From positions 12,326,850 through 12,390,849 of the forward strand of contig NC_081544.1 of assembly GCF_901000735.1 (NCBI RefSeq): 64,000 bases of DNA, read 5' to 3'. The notes under the pieces were generated by a model. That model did not search any database. It saw only the letters and a list, made by a program, of their open reading frames with translations, and was not told where the DNA came from. The position numbers were made by a program, and so were the translations under genes. This document shows, piece by piece, positions 32,030 through 43,570 of this stretch. Every line of letters starts with the position of its first letter. Positions within the stretch are counted from its first letter, which is position 1. The stretch is from Corylus avellana (lineage: Eukaryota > Streptophyta > Magnoliopsida > Fagales > Betulaceae).

Positions 32030-33796
32030 TGTTCCATGGATCCCTATTTCGTCATGTTTGCCTTCCGCTCTCTCTGCTCACGTTTATACCGACCTCATTC
32101 GCGAGTGTTGTGGCAAGGGTAGAAGTGGAAAACTGGATTTTATTCCGGGGTTGTCGGCCATGCATGTTGCTGACTTGCCAGAGGAGGTGCTGTCTCCGTC
32201 GGCCGGCAACGAAGAAGAGTCACCTCTCTCACGCACGCTAAGTCAAATGGGATTGGTGCTGCCACGAGCTAATGCTATAATTATGGGTTCCTTCGAAGAA
32301 CTAAACCCTCCCCCTCTCAATCATGATCTTAAATCAAAGTTTAAGAATGTTCTTTATGTCGGAGCTCTCTCCCTCTCATTGCCACCACTGCCTTTACCAC
32401 CTTCCACTTCTGATCTGACGGGCTGCCTTTCGTGGTTGGATGGTAATGTTAAACTAAATCTTATCTTAAAAGTTTAAATTCATCGTGATAGGAAGTGATG
32501 AGTTTAATCGTTTTAATTCACATTCTAATACTCTCTCTTACATATTTAAGAGAAATGTTAGTGGTCAATAAATTTCATATATTTGGCCCATATTCTCTTA
32601 CAAATTTAATAAATCAACTATTAGATTTGTGTGGTTCACCATTGACTAATATGGGGTCCATAAATCTAATGATACGTTTGTAAGATGAGATTGACAAAAT
32701 ATGAGAAAAATATTGACTCATAGCATTTCTCAATATTTAATTGAATTAAAGGTAAATGATGGAGGCATGGTTCGACTCAAGACCTCTGCTTAATTTGATC
32801 GATACCATATTAAATCATCAATTATCTCAAAATGTAAACTAATAGGAATGAACGAATTTAATTATTTAATTTATATTTGAACAGGTAAGAAATGTGGATC
32901 AGTGGCGTATATTGGATTTGGAACTGCAGCTGCTCTGCCGCATGATGACGTAATAGCAATAGCTGAGGCACTCCAAACGAGTGAAACTCTGTTTCTTTGG
33001 TCTCTTAGCAATAACTTGAAGGAATTCTTGCCAGAAGGGTTTCTTGAGAAGACTAGGATGCGTGGAAAAGTAGAGCCATGGACACCCCAAAGCCAAGTGC
33101 TGGCGCATGCTTCTGTAGGTGTATTTGTGACGCACTGTGGAGCAAACTCTGTTTACGAGAGTGTTGTAGATGGGGTACCACTCATCTGCCGGCCGATCTT
33201 TGCCGATCATCACATGATGGGACGGATGATAGAGGAAGTGTGGGGGAATGGCATCATAGTTGAGGGTGGTGTAATTTTTTTTTTTTTTTCTCTACAAACT
33301 TAATGGATAAATGAGGAGCAATAAGCTCTTAAATCATCAGTATGTTAATTTTGTCAAATGTCGCAATATCTTTTGGGAAAATTTTACTTAACTTCATTTA
33401 ATTGTCACTACTTTTGCAATGTCCTTCTTGAAAAACCTTGTAAAGGTATATTCAAAGGTGATAACTTTTACAATTACATTGGTGTAATATATATACAACT
33501 TGACAGAAGACACAGCTAACCCTAAAACCAGAATCTACAACAAATCAATTTACTACAAGGAAAAGGAAATCTTCTTATTGGCTAGCTTGGTCTCCAAGTC
33601 TTTCAATTCTTGAGCTTCTTTCCTTTTACGAACGATTTGATTACAGCCAGTTGATACTCCCAAACCTACTTTACATGCTGTCATAGGAGGTTGAGAAATA
33701 TAAAGGTTCTTTCCATATTGAGTTTCAGCTTTCCTGTAGCTGTGTGATTGCATTGAACGCCTATCTGCGCTCGATCGCATCAGGGCTGCGATCGAT

Positions 33797-33980
33797 CGCA
33801 GATTAACCTGATCCTCACCTTGAGCTTCTGGTACTACGACCGATCCTGCGATCGATTACAGATTACTCTGCTTCTCACCTTGAACTTATGGTACTGCGAC
33901 TGATCTTGCGATCGATCGCAGATTGCCCTGATTCTCAACTTCAGCTTCTGGTACAGCGACCGATCCTGCAATCGATCGCA
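33797..33980. repeat. 60-bp tandem repeats with GCGATCGATCGC in the copia LTR
   Basis: About three copies of a 60-bp unit contain CGACCGATCCTGCGATCGAT followed by CAGATT and a CTCACCTTGAGCTTCTGGTA segment. The 12-bp GCGATCGATCGC is a perfect palindrome. Equivalent arrays lie at about 35582-35770, 39608-39800 and 41700-41890. Confidence 0.85.
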
Positions 33981-34144
33981 ATTGACTTGCGCTCGATCCC
34001 CTGAGAGCATTACATGCTTTAACACCCCCCCGCAAGTTGATGGGGGGAGAAACCACCAACAACTTGTTCTTAAGAATGAGGAATCGAGCTAAGGGCAAAC
34101 CTTTAGTAAAAATATCGGTAATTTGGTCATGTGTGGAGATGAAC

Positions 34145-35190
34145 TTAATCAAGATATCCTGCCCAATCAGAGTCATAAAAAGCATTGAGTTGGAAATTGC
34201 CCTTGGTGTAGTAAAGTACATGATGGGGTTGTTGTCTGTTGAAAGAATTCCCTTGATTGTGTGCAGTGGAGCCACGGTTGGTGAGGGGGGAATGACCTTG
34301 AGGAGGTCCTCTATTATATTGTGAAGGCCCACAGTTGTATTGTTGAATGTACGATCTGGGTGTGGAGAACCCATGGGTATTCTTTGGAGAAAAATTTTTC
34401 TGTGGAAATCTGGAATGCATAGGAGGCCTTCCTCTGAAATGTTGGAAGGGTATGTTTGCTGTAAGTGCAAAGGTGGACTGATCTGGAGTGTGGTTTTGGT
34501 GTTGGCTCAGCAACATCTCATGACTAATTAGTTCATCTTGGAAATCTTCATAGCTAAACTCATTAGCTCTAGTGTGGAACGTGTAGGTTGTGATAAAGTG
34601 AGTAAAGTTGGAGTTCAATCCATTAAGGATAGAAGATATTAACACTTCACCAGAAATAGGGTTACCTGCAGCTCCAAGTTGATCTGCAATTAGTTTTGCA
34701 GATTGCATATAATCTGAACATGACTTGGGTCCTTGTGATAGACTTTGGAGTTGCTTTTTCAGATTTGAAATTCTGGACTTGGATTTTGAGGCAAACTTAG
34801 TGGCAAGGGCTGTCCACGCTTGGTTTGATGTGTTGAGACCATAGACCATGGCTAGTACCTTTTCTGAAAGAGAGGCTGTTATGACACAAAGCAGGTATTG
34901 ATCCTCTTGTTCCAGGTAAGGTATTGGTAAGGTATTTTGGATTGAGTATCTCCTTTCCTTGATTATCTGTAGTCATCTTTGGAGGACATTTTTCTGAGCC
35001 ATCAATTATGCCCATAAGATCATAGGTGCGCAGAGTAGGGTGTATCTGCTTTACCCAGCTGGTATAATTCTAGCTTCAAGCTTGACAAGGGAGTTTAGTG
35101 TGGTATTTGGTGGTGTGAATGAGGATTCAGTGTTTGAGGCCATTGGAAACAAAAAAAAAAAAGAAAAATCTTTTGGAATTGGCGTTAGCC
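34145..35190 (-). pseudogene. Copia gag with truncated RNase H, block 1
   Basis: From about 35140 downward the minus strand encodes SNTESSFTPPNTTLNSLVKL (Gag start). Frameshifts around 34900 follow, then TNQAWTALATKFASKSK-like and SYEDFQDELISHEMLL of the Gag core. The Gly/Gln/Asn-rich tail leads directly into VLYYTKGNFQLNAFYDSDWA of RNase H. Protease, integrase and reverse transcriptase are absent. Most of RNase H is also lost compared with the sister copy. Confidence 0.85.
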
Positions 35191-35805
35191 TAGTGTGGCT
35201 CTGATACCATGAAAAACTTTGTAAAGGTATATTCAAAGTTGATAACTTTTACAACTACATTGGTGTAATATATATACAACTTGACATAAGACACAACTAA
35301 CCCTAAAACCAGAATCTGCAACAAATCAATTTACTACAAGGAAAAGGAAATCTTCTTATTGGCTAGCTTGGTCTCCAAGTCTTTCAATTCTTGAGCTTCT
35401 TTCCTTTTATGAACGATTTGATTACAACTAGTTGATACTCCCAAACCTACTTTACATGCTGTCATAGGAGGTTGAGGAATATAGAGGATCTTTCCATATT
35501 GAGTTTCAGCTTTCCTGCAGCTGTGCGATTGCATTGAACGCCTATCTGCGCTCGATCGCATCGGGCCAGCAATCGATCACAGATTAACCTGATCCTCACC
35601 TTGAGCTTTTAATATTGCGACCGATTCTACGATCGATCGCAAATTACACTGATTCTCACCTTGAGCTTCTGGTATTGCGACCGATCCTGCGATCGATCGC
35701 AGATTGTCCTGATTCTCAACTTGAGCTTTTGGTACTGCAACCGATCCTGCGATAGTTCGCACTTGACCTGCGCTCGATCCCCTGAGAGCATTACATGCAT
35801 TAACA

Positions 35806-36575
35806 CTTCCTACTCTAATGGTGCTTTCTTTGTGGGCCTGACATTAACCCTGAAGCCCAAGATCTAATGGGCCAATTGAGTGAAAATATTTCTAACATAT
35901 ATAATTTCATAAGCAGGTCAAACTGCTAGTTAAACACATTAACCCGTTTATGACCGGAATCTTATAATTTCGTGTCAAATTTGTGAGTTATATCAAAAAT
36001 TGCAAGTCCTACTACTTACTTACCACTATGATGGGTTCAAGTGTCAATAATGGTGTGGTAGCATCAAGCTCGTCCAAGAAGCATATAGAATGATTGAGAA
36101 AGAAAAAGACAAGAGAGAGTTTGGGTGGGGTTCCGCGATAGTGGTGTAGCAAAGGGTCCGGTTTTCCTTTTTCAAGAGAAAGACAAAAAAGGTTAAATAG
36201 GAGATTTTTTGTCGGTGGAAAAAAAAAAAAAATTTGTGTTTTAATAATACTTATTTTTGTTATTTCATATTTTTTGTCATTCTTTTAATAAAAAGCATAA
36301 AAAACTCGATTTGTGTAATCGTAAAAAATAATTGTAAAGTTATTTTGATAAAAAGTTAAATTATAATTGAGTAAGCAATCCATTCTCTTTTTATTCTGAA
36401 AATTTACACAACTTTCATCAATTTTTTTAAGGCAAGTAGGCAGCTTAGCTCTTAACTGTTCGCTTGTACCAAATTTCTGTCCCACTTGGAAGGACAGAAA
36501 TTATTGTTGTTTGAATTTATGATTAATAAAGACCTGCGGTTTTTTTTTTTTTGTCAGTTAAAAACCTGTGGTTTG
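35806..36575 (+). repeat. UGT block spacer, copy 1
   Basis: From CTTCCTACTCTAATGGTGC to TGTGGTTTGAAGTA this is nearly identical to 41934-42702, including the short frame MGQKFGTSEQLRAKLPTCLK (minus) that is probably chance. It shows the tandem repetition of the UGT block. I see no gene here. Confidence 0.8.
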
Positions 36576-37064
36576 AAGTAGAAGAAGAAAGAACCTGCCG
36601 TGGTTCATCTGTAGCCATGAAAATATGAAAGTAGATGACTCACCGAGTCAACTCAATTTTCGATGACTTAAAATGATTTCGTTGATTTTTTATTTACAAT
36701 AATCAAAATTTTATAAAAAAAATCTATTAAAAATAATAATAAATTTGACCTAACTAGTGAGATCACAAAAATATATAATTTTATTGGGGAATGCTAAGTG
36801 TTCTTCTAATGTTTTCTTGGTGTCCTTCCAACTGTGTTGTAACTTTAAAATTATCGTTGAATTTGATCTTTCATCATTGACTTTTAATTTATTGGTAATT
36901 TTAAAAGGCATATCACAGTTAGAAAGATACCAAGAGAAAACTAGAAAAACACCTATCATTTTTCAATTATATATATATATAATTTATTAAGTAGATATCA
37001 TAGGTTGAAGCTGTGAACAGAAGTGTCTTCCTCTTCCTCCATTGGTCGGATTCCGCCATTAAAG

Positions 37065-37074
37065 GCTCTAAATG
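37065..37074 (+). promoter_or_regulatory. Altered TATA position of the intact UGT copy C
   Basis: The sequence is GCTCTAAATG where copy B has CCTATAAATG and copy D CCTATAAATA, so the TATA core is mutated in the only intact copy. An ATTGG (CCAAT complement) lies upstream at 37041-37045. Whether another start element is used cannot be read here. Confidence 0.5.
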
Positions 37075-37154
37075 TTACTCCTCGGTGACTCACCAAGAGA
37101 TCAAAGAGGCAAGAATTCAGTCTCAACTCTCAAGCCCTTCCCTTCTATTCTACC

Positions 37155-38985
37155 ATGCAAGCGATCACCGAAAGCTGTTACTCTGAGGGGAAGCACGTGG
37201 CCCTCTTGGCATTCCCATTCGGCAGCCACCCATCGAGCAGCCTAACTCTGCTTCGTAAACTAGCAACTGCTGCCCCGAACATTCTCTTCTCATTCTTAAA
37301 CACACAAAACTCCAACCATTCAATCCTCTCAAAAACAAAATCCGACGACGACATCGTTCCACACAACATAAAGTTCCACGATGTCACTGACGGAGTGCCG
37401 GAGGGTCACGTGCTTACTGGAAACCCAATAGAGCCTCTAAACCTTTTCCTCAACGCCATGCCGGAGAATCTCAGAAAGGGGATAGACATGGCAGAAGCAA
37501 AGACCGGTAAGAGAATCACCTGCTTGCTCTCCGATGCCTTCTTAACTTGTGCTTCGGGGATTGCCGAGGACATGAATGTTCCATGGATCCCTATTTCGTC
37601 ATGTTTGCCTTCCGCTCTCTCTGCTCACGTTTATACCGACCTCATTCGTGAGTGTTGTGGCAAGGGTAGAAGTGGAAAACTGGATTTTATTCCGGGGTTG
37701 TCGGCCATGCATGTTGCTGACTTGCCAGAGGAGGTGCTGTCTCCGTCGGCCGGCGACGAAGAAGAGTCACCTCTCTCACGCACGCTAAGTCAAATGGGAT
37801 CGGTGCTGCCACGAGCTAGTGCTATAATTATGGGTTCCTTCGAAGAACTAAACCCTCCCCCTCTCAATCATGATCTTAAATCAAAGTTTAAGAATGTTCT
37901 TTATGTCGGAGCTCTCTCCCTCTCATTGCCACCACTGCCTTTACCACCTTCCACTTCTGATCTGACGGGCTGCCTTTCGTGGTTGGATGGTAATGTTAAA
38001 CTAACTCTTATCTCAAAAGTTTAAATTCATCGTGATAGGAAGTGATGAGTTTAATCGTTTTACTTCATATTCTAACACTCTCTCTCACATGTTTAAGAGA
38101 AATGTTAGGGGTCAATAAATTTCATATATTTGGCCCATATTCTCCAACAAATTTAATAAATCAACCATTAGATTTGTGTCGTCCACCATTGACTTATATG
38201 TAGTCCAAAAATCTAATGATTAGTTTGTAAGAAAAGATTGGCCAAATATGAGAAAAATATTGACTCATAGCATTTCTCAATATTTAATTGAATTAAAGGT
38301 AGATGATGGAGGCATGGTTCGACTCAAGACCTTTGCTTAATTTGATCCATACCATATTAAATCACCAATTATCTCAAAATGTAAGCGATTAGGGATGAAC
38401 GAATTTAATTATTTAATTTATATTTGAACAGGTAAGAAATGTGGATCAGTGGCGTATATTGGATTTGGAACTGCAGCTGCTCTGCCGCATGATGACCTAA
38501 TAGCAATAGCTGAGGCACTCCAAACGAGCGAAACTCTGTTTATTTGGTCTCTTAGCAATAACTTAAAGGAATTCTTGCCAGAAGGGTTTCTTGAGAAGAC
38601 TAGGATGCGTGGAAAAGTAGCGCCATGGACACCCCAAAGCCAAGTGCTGGCGCATGCTTCTGTAGGTGTATTTGTGACGCACTGTGGAGCAAACTCTATT
38701 TACGAGAGTATTGTAAATGGGGTACCACTCATCTGCCGGCCGATCTTTGCCGATCATCACATGATGGGACGGATGATAGAGGAAGTGTGGGGAAATGGCA
38801 TCATAGTTGAGGGTGGTGTAATTACGAAGAATCGGTTGCTCAAGAGCTTGGAAATCGTTTGGGGACATGAACAAGGGAAGGTGATTAGGGAGAAGGCCCA
38901 AGCCCTTAAAAAGCTTGTGTTACAAGCTACTGGTCATGCTACACAAGAGTTCAATAGTTTGGTGGAGCTAATATCTGCGTTTTAA
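37155..38985 (+). CDS. UGT78-like flavonoid 3-O-glycosyltransferase, intact copy C, two exons
   Basis: Exons 37155-37989 and 38432-38985 join across a phase-1 GT-AG intron to give 462 aa, a normal family length. GT-B-fold UGTs transfer a sugar from a UDP-sugar to small molecules in the cytosol; this clade (anthocyanidin/flavonol 3-O-glycosyltransferases) acts on flavonoids. HVALLAFPFGSH gives the probable catalytic His25, and CLLSDAF its partner Asp127. The donor-binding PSPG box spans 344-387, from [10 protein letters not shown] to FADH. It is unusual: position 22 is Ala365 (HCGANS) instead of the common Trp, and position 44 is His387 instead of Gln. His there is linked with UDP-galactose use in some plant enzymes, so the sugar is uncertain. 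An unrelated acceptor is possible. AATAAA follows at 39031. The start matches all other copies. Confidence 0.9.
37990..38431 (+). other. Intron of UGT copy C
   Basis: It is 442 bp, begins GTAATG and ends TTTGAACAG, with the same position and phase as in copy B (32443-32884). A single intron here is normal for this UGT clade. Nothing else is recognisable. Confidence 0.85.
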
Positions 38986-39030
38986 TTCAAGTTGGCTTTT
39001 CTAATGAGCCTTAGGATTACCTAAATGCTG

Positions 39031-39036
39031 AATAAA
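39031..39036 (+). terminator. Likely polyadenylation signal of UGT copy C
   Basis: AATAAA lies 45 bp after the TAA stop, and a related AATAAA is found after copy A (about 26937). Confidence 0.55.
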
Positions 39037-39849
39037 ATATGTTTGATCTAGTTTTTTTTATCAGCTATATAACTAAATGCTGAATAAATAATTTATTTAT
39101 TTATTTTTTCTGTACAAAATTAATGGATAAATGAGTAGCAATAAGCTCTTAAATCATCAGTATGTTAATGTTGTCAAATGTCGCAATATCTTTTGGGAAA
39201 ATTTTACTTAGCTTCCTTTAATTGTCACTACTTTTGCAATGTCCTTCTTGAAAAACCTTGTAAAGGTATATTCAATGGTAATAACTTTTATAATTACATT
39301 GGTGTAATATATATATAACTTGACATAAGACACAGCTAACCCTAAAACCAGAATCTGCAACAAATCAATTACTCCAAGGAAAAGGAAATCTTCTTATTGG
39401 CTAGCTTGGTCTCCAAGTCTTTCAATTCTTGATCTTCTTTCCTTTTACGAACGATTTGATTACAGCCAGTTGATACTCCCAAACCTACTTTACATACTGT
39501 CATAGGAGGTTGAGGAATATAAAGGATCTTTCCATATTGAGTTTCAGCTTTCCTACAGCTGTGCGATTGCATTGAACACCTATCTGCGCTCGATCGCATC
39601 AGACCGGCGATCAATCACAGATCAACCTGATCCTCACCGTGAGCTTTTGATACTGCGACCGATCCTGTGATCGATCGCAGATTACTCTGATTCTCACCTT
39701 GAGCTTCTGGTACTGCGACCGATCCTGCGATCGATCGCAGATTGCCCTGATTCTCAACTTGAACTTCTGGTACTGTGACCGATCCTGCAATCGATCGCAC
39801 TTGACCTGCGCTCGATCCCCTGAGAGCATTACATGCTTTAACACCCCCC

Positions 39850-40558
39850 CGCAAGTTGATGGGGGGAGAAACCACCACAACTTGTTCTTAAGAATGAGGA
39901 ATCGAGCTAAGGGCAAACCTTTAGTAAAAATATCAGCAATTTGGTCATGTGTGGAGATGAACTTAATCAAGATATCACCATTGAGTACCTTTTCTCTAAC
40001 AAAGTGATAGTCTACCTCAATGTGTTTAGTTCGAGCATGGAACACAGGATTGGATGCCAAGGCTAATGCTCCAATATTATCATACCACAAGACTGGAGGT
40101 ACTGTAAGACAAATGCTGAGTTCTTTGAACAACATCTGTATCCAAAACAATTCTGCAGTGGTGATGGAGAGTGAGCGGTATTCAGCTTCAGTGCTTGACC
40201 TTGAGACTACAACCTGCTTCTTGGCACTCCAGGCTATTAGACATTCTCCCAAGAAAACAGCAAACCCTGTGGTAGACTTGCGATCATTCGGACATCCTGC
40301 CCAATCAGAGTCACAAAAAACATTGAGTTGGAGATTGCCCTTGGTGTAGTAAAGTACATGATGGGGTTGTTGTCTGTTGAAGGAATTCCCTTGATTGTGT
40401 GTAGTGGAGCCACGGTTGGTGAAGGGGGAATGACCTTGTGGAGGTCCTCTATTATATCGTGAAGGCCCACGGTTGTATTGTTGAAAGGATGATCTTGGTG
40501 TGGAGAACCCATGGGTATTCCTTGGAGAAAAATTTTTCTGTGGAAATCTGGAATGCAT
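39850..40558 (-). pseudogene. Copia RNase H joined directly to the gag tail, block 2
   Basis: The frame starts in the Gag tail (HSRFPQKNFSPRNTHGFSTP) and runs without a stop into VLYYTKGNLQLNVFCDSDWA, then GRKSTTG-like, SRSSTEAEYRSLSITTAEL, LWYDNIGALALASNPVFHA and HIEVDYHFVREKV, ending in IADIFTKGLPLARF. The acidic residues of the RNase H site (DSDW, EAEY, YDN) are kept. The Gag-to-RNase H join is an internal deletion of pol. The reading frame continues into LTR repeats down to 39611, which is not meaningful protein. Confidence 0.88.
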
Positions 40559-41280
40559 AGGAGGCCTTCTCTGAACTGTTGGAAGGGTCTGTTTGCTGTG
40601 AGTGCAAAGGTGGACTGATCTGGAGTGTGATTTTGGTGTTGGTTCAGCAACATCTCATGACTAATTAGTTCATCTTGGAAATCTTCATAGCTAAACTCAT
40701 TAGCTCTAGTGTGGAACGTGTAGGTTGTGATAAAGTGAGTAAAGTTGGAGTTCAATCCATTAAGGATAGAAGAGATTAACTCTTCACCAGAGATAGGGTT
40801 ACCTGCAGCTCCAAGTTGATCTGCAATGAGTCTTGTAGATTGCATATAATCTAAACATGACTTGGGTCCTTGTGATTGACTTTGGAGTTGCTTTTTGAGA
40901 TTTGAAATTCTGGACTTGGATTTTGAGGCAAACTTAGTGGCAAGGGCTGTCCACGCCTGGTTTGATGTGTTGAGACCATAGATCGTGGCTAGTACCTTTT
41001 TTGAAAGAGAGGCTGTTATGACACAAAGCAGGTATTGATCCTTCTTGTTCCAGGTAAGGTATTTTGGATTGAGTATCTCCTTTCCTTGATCATCTGTAGT
41101 CATCTTTGGAGGACATTTTTCTGAGCCATCAATTATGCCCATAAGATCATAGGTGCGCAGAATAGGGTGTATCTGCGTTACCCAGCTGGTATAATTCCCA
41201 GCTTCAAGCTTGACAAGGGAGTTTAGTGTGGTATTTGGTGGTGTGAATGAGGATTCTGTGTTTGAGGCAATTGGAAACAA
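40237..41280 (-). pseudogene. Copia gag (Retrotran_gag_2/UBN2 type), block 2
   Basis: The open frame begins MFPIASNTESSFTPPN and carries LEAGNYTSWVTQIHPILRTY, the K.RISNLKKQLQSQSQGPKS segment, GEELISSILNGLNSNFTHFI and SYEDFQDELISHEMLL, all typical of copia Gag. It frameshifts near 40560 within the Pro/Gln/Asn-rich tail; the correct frame continues in the RNase H-bearing ORF. No zinc knuckle remains. Confidence 0.88.
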
Positions 41281-43299
41281 AAAAAAAAAAAGAAAAATCT
41301 TTTGGAATTGGCGTTAGCCTAGTGTGGCTCTGATACCATGAAAAACTTTGTAAAGGTATATTCAAAGTTGATAACTTTTACAATTACATTGGTGTAATAT
41401 ATATACAACTTGACATAAGACACAACTAACCCTAAAATCAGAATCTGCAACAAATCAATTTACTACAAGGAAAAGGAAATCTTCTTATTGGCTTGCTTGG
41501 TCTCCAAGTCTTTCAATTCTTGAGCTTCTTTCCTTTTACGAACGATTTGATTACAGCCAGTTGATACTCCCAAACCTACTTTACATGTTGTCATAGGAGG
41601 TTGAGGAATATAGAGGATCATTCCATATTGAGTTTCAGCTTTCCTGCAGCTGTGCGATTGCATTGAACGCCTATCTACGCTCGATCGCATCAGGCCAGCA
41701 ATCGATCGCAGATTAACCTGATTCTCGCCTTGAGCTTCTGATACTGCGACCGAACCTGCGATCGATCGCAGATTACTCTGATTTTACCTTGAGCTTCTGG
41801 TACTGCGACCGAAACTGCGAACGATCGCAGATTGCCCTGATTCTCAACTTGAGCTTCTGGTACTGCGACTGATCCTGCGATCGATCGCACTTGACCTGCG
41901 CTCGATCCCCTGAGAGCATTACATGCTTTAACACTTCCTACTCTAATGGTGCTTTCTTGGTGGGCCTGACATTAACCCTGAAGCCCAAGATCTAATGGGC
42001 CAGTTGAGTGAAAATATTTCTAACATATATAATTTCATAAGCAGGTGAAACTGCTAGTCAAACACATTAACCCGTTTATGACCGAAATCTTATAATTTCG
42101 TGTCAAATTCGTGAGTTATGTCAAAAATTGCAAGTCCTATTACTTACTTACTATTATGATGGGTTCAAGTGTCAATAATGGTGTGGTAGCATCAAGCTCG
42201 TCCAAGAAGCATATAGAATGATTGAGAAAGAAAAAGACAAGAGAGAGTTTGGGTGGGGTTCCGCGATAGTGGTGTAGCAAAGGGTTGGGTTTTCCTTTTT
42301 CAAGAGAAAGACAAAAAAGGTTAAATAGGAGATTTTTTGTCGGTGGAAAAAAAAAAATGGTGTTTTAATAATACTTATTTTTGTTATTTCATATTTTTTG
42401 TCATTCTTTTAATAAAAAGCATAAAAAACTCGATTTGTGTAATCGTAAAAAATAATTGTAAAGTTATTTTGATAAAAAGTTAAATTATAATTGAGTAAGC
42501 AATCCATTCTCTTTTTATTCTGAAAATTTACACAACTTTCATCAATTTTTTTAAGGCAAGTAGGCAGCTTAGCTCTTAACTGTTTGCTTGTACCAAATTT
42601 CTGTCCCACTTGGAAGGACAGAAATTATTGTTGTTTGAATTTATGATTAATAAAGACCTGCGGTTTTTTTTTTTGTCAGTTAAAAACCTGTGGTTTGAAG
42701 TATGAAAATTCTAAAACGACTCCAAACGTCACCTATTCAAATGTCTAGGTGATTCACAAATATTAAGCAGAATAAGATCAGACCTAACAATCAATAATCA
42801 ACTAAATACAGATATGTAATGAAAATCAAGAACAATCACACACAAAGATTTTGGTGACGAAGAGGAAACCTTTTAGAGAACTCTCTAAATGTAAAACCTC
42901 TCCGGGGCAGCCAAACTCAGGAAATCAATCCACTATAAGAAGAATAAGGAATACAAGAAGAATTACAAAACCTTTGCAATCTACTCTTCCTTGTACACGA
43001 CAAGCGACCCACTTGACTTCTACCACAGTAGCCCTTTCCAGAACATCTAGCACAATTCTTCTATAAGATTTCCTTTCACCGGAACTCCGATTGGCTTCAT
43101 GTATTTAATCCCTTCTCAAATAGGCTAGAACAATATCTCTCTCTAAGCTCTCTAATTTTGCTCTCCAAATATACATACCTATAAATGTAGCAAAATCATG
43201 TTTAAATAGAAAATAAAACTAAATTAAGTAGCCATATCCGGACAGGGCTAATCTGGGGTCCGGACATGGCTAGGGTTACATATGCGTAACCTAGCGATG

Positions 43300-43570
43300 T
43301 CCGGACCTCCAACACTTGTGTCCGGACATCTCATAAAGATCGAGGCTTTCTGGAAATGGGGTCCGGACCCAGCTTCTAGCGGTCCGGACCTCTTCATCAA
43401 AATGCAGTTTCTGGAAATCAGGTTCGGACCCAGCTTCTGGCGGTCTGGACCTACCCTTCAAAATAGGCTTGCCGGTTTTTGGGTCCGGACCCGGCTTCTG
43501 GCGGTCCGGACATGCCCTTCAATAAATATTCTCTGGAAATTGGGTCCGGACCTGGCTTCTGGGGGTTCAG
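43300..43570. repeat. GTCCGGAC tandem units in the gag-only copia LTR
   Basis: About four units of roughly 61 bp each carry paired GGTCCGGACC-type motifs separated by CAGCTTCTGGCG. TCCGGA is a palindrome with a central CpG. The equivalent array in the other LTR is at about 47400-47680. Confidence 0.85.

Larger units (their letters stand above)
30435..33275 (+). pseudogene. UGT copy B: split by a retroelement and truncated in exon 2
   Basis: Exon 1 begins at 30435 and is about 97% like copy C, but at 30861 it is interrupted by a 1.17-kb LTR element (30862-32029). It resumes at 32035, ends at 32442 before a GT donor, and exon 2 starts at 32885 after ACAG. Exon 2 keeps the sugar-donor box (HCGANS, ADHHMM) but stops matching at about 33270, after GAGGGTGGTGTAAT, where a T-run joins sequence found 3' of copy C. 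About 290 bp, including the C terminus, are deleted. Apart from the insertion the frame is still open, so inactivation looks recent. Confidence 0.93.
33429..35805 (-). mobile_element. Deleted copia element (gag only), UGT block 1
   Basis: LTRs at 33429-34024 and 35210-35805 (596 bp each) run TGAAAAAC to TTAACA. On the minus strand the primer site TGGTATCAGAGCC (35197-35209) follows the 5' LTR, and a polypurine tract TGCGGGGGGG precedes the 3' LTR. Flanks CTTCT and CTTCC are a likely TSD with one change. The interior (1.2 kb) keeps gag in pieces, then jumps at DSDWAG of RNase H to the distal STHDQITDIFTKG part. It is a further deletion of the copy at 39249-41933. Confidence 0.92.
39249..41933 (-). 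mobile_element. Deleted copia element with gag and RNase H, UGT block 2
   Basis: LTRs at 39249-39843 and 41339-41933 (595 bp) match those at 33429-35805. On the minus strand the order is 5' LTR, primer site TGGTATCAGAGCC (41326-41338), gag, RNase H, polypurine tract, 3' LTR. Flanks are again CTTCT and CTTCC at the same place in the UGT block. The two copies are therefore duplicates of one insertion, not independent events. The whole region from zinc knuckle to reverse transcriptase has been deleted. Confidence 0.93.
36576..42702 (+). repeat. UGT tandem block 2 (about 6.1 kb)
   Basis: The block contains the spacer repeat, UGT copy C, the gag-RNase H copia element and the 3' spacer. Comparable positions in blocks 1 and 2 (for example 36285 and 42409) are 6124 bp apart. 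Block 3 starts at 47766 after a retroelement insertion and is cut at 48887. Confidence 0.82.

Noticed and set aside
33797..33980. Possible CRISPR-like regular repeats
   Set aside because: The 60-bp units have no unique spacers, lie in a retrotransposon LTR of a plant genome and diverge throughout.
33834..34025. Arg/Ser-rich repetitive ORFs over the GATCGATC arrays
   Set aside because: They are translations of LTR tandem repeats in several frames, also at 35577-35867, 39611-39878 and 41690-41890, with no sign of coding constraint.
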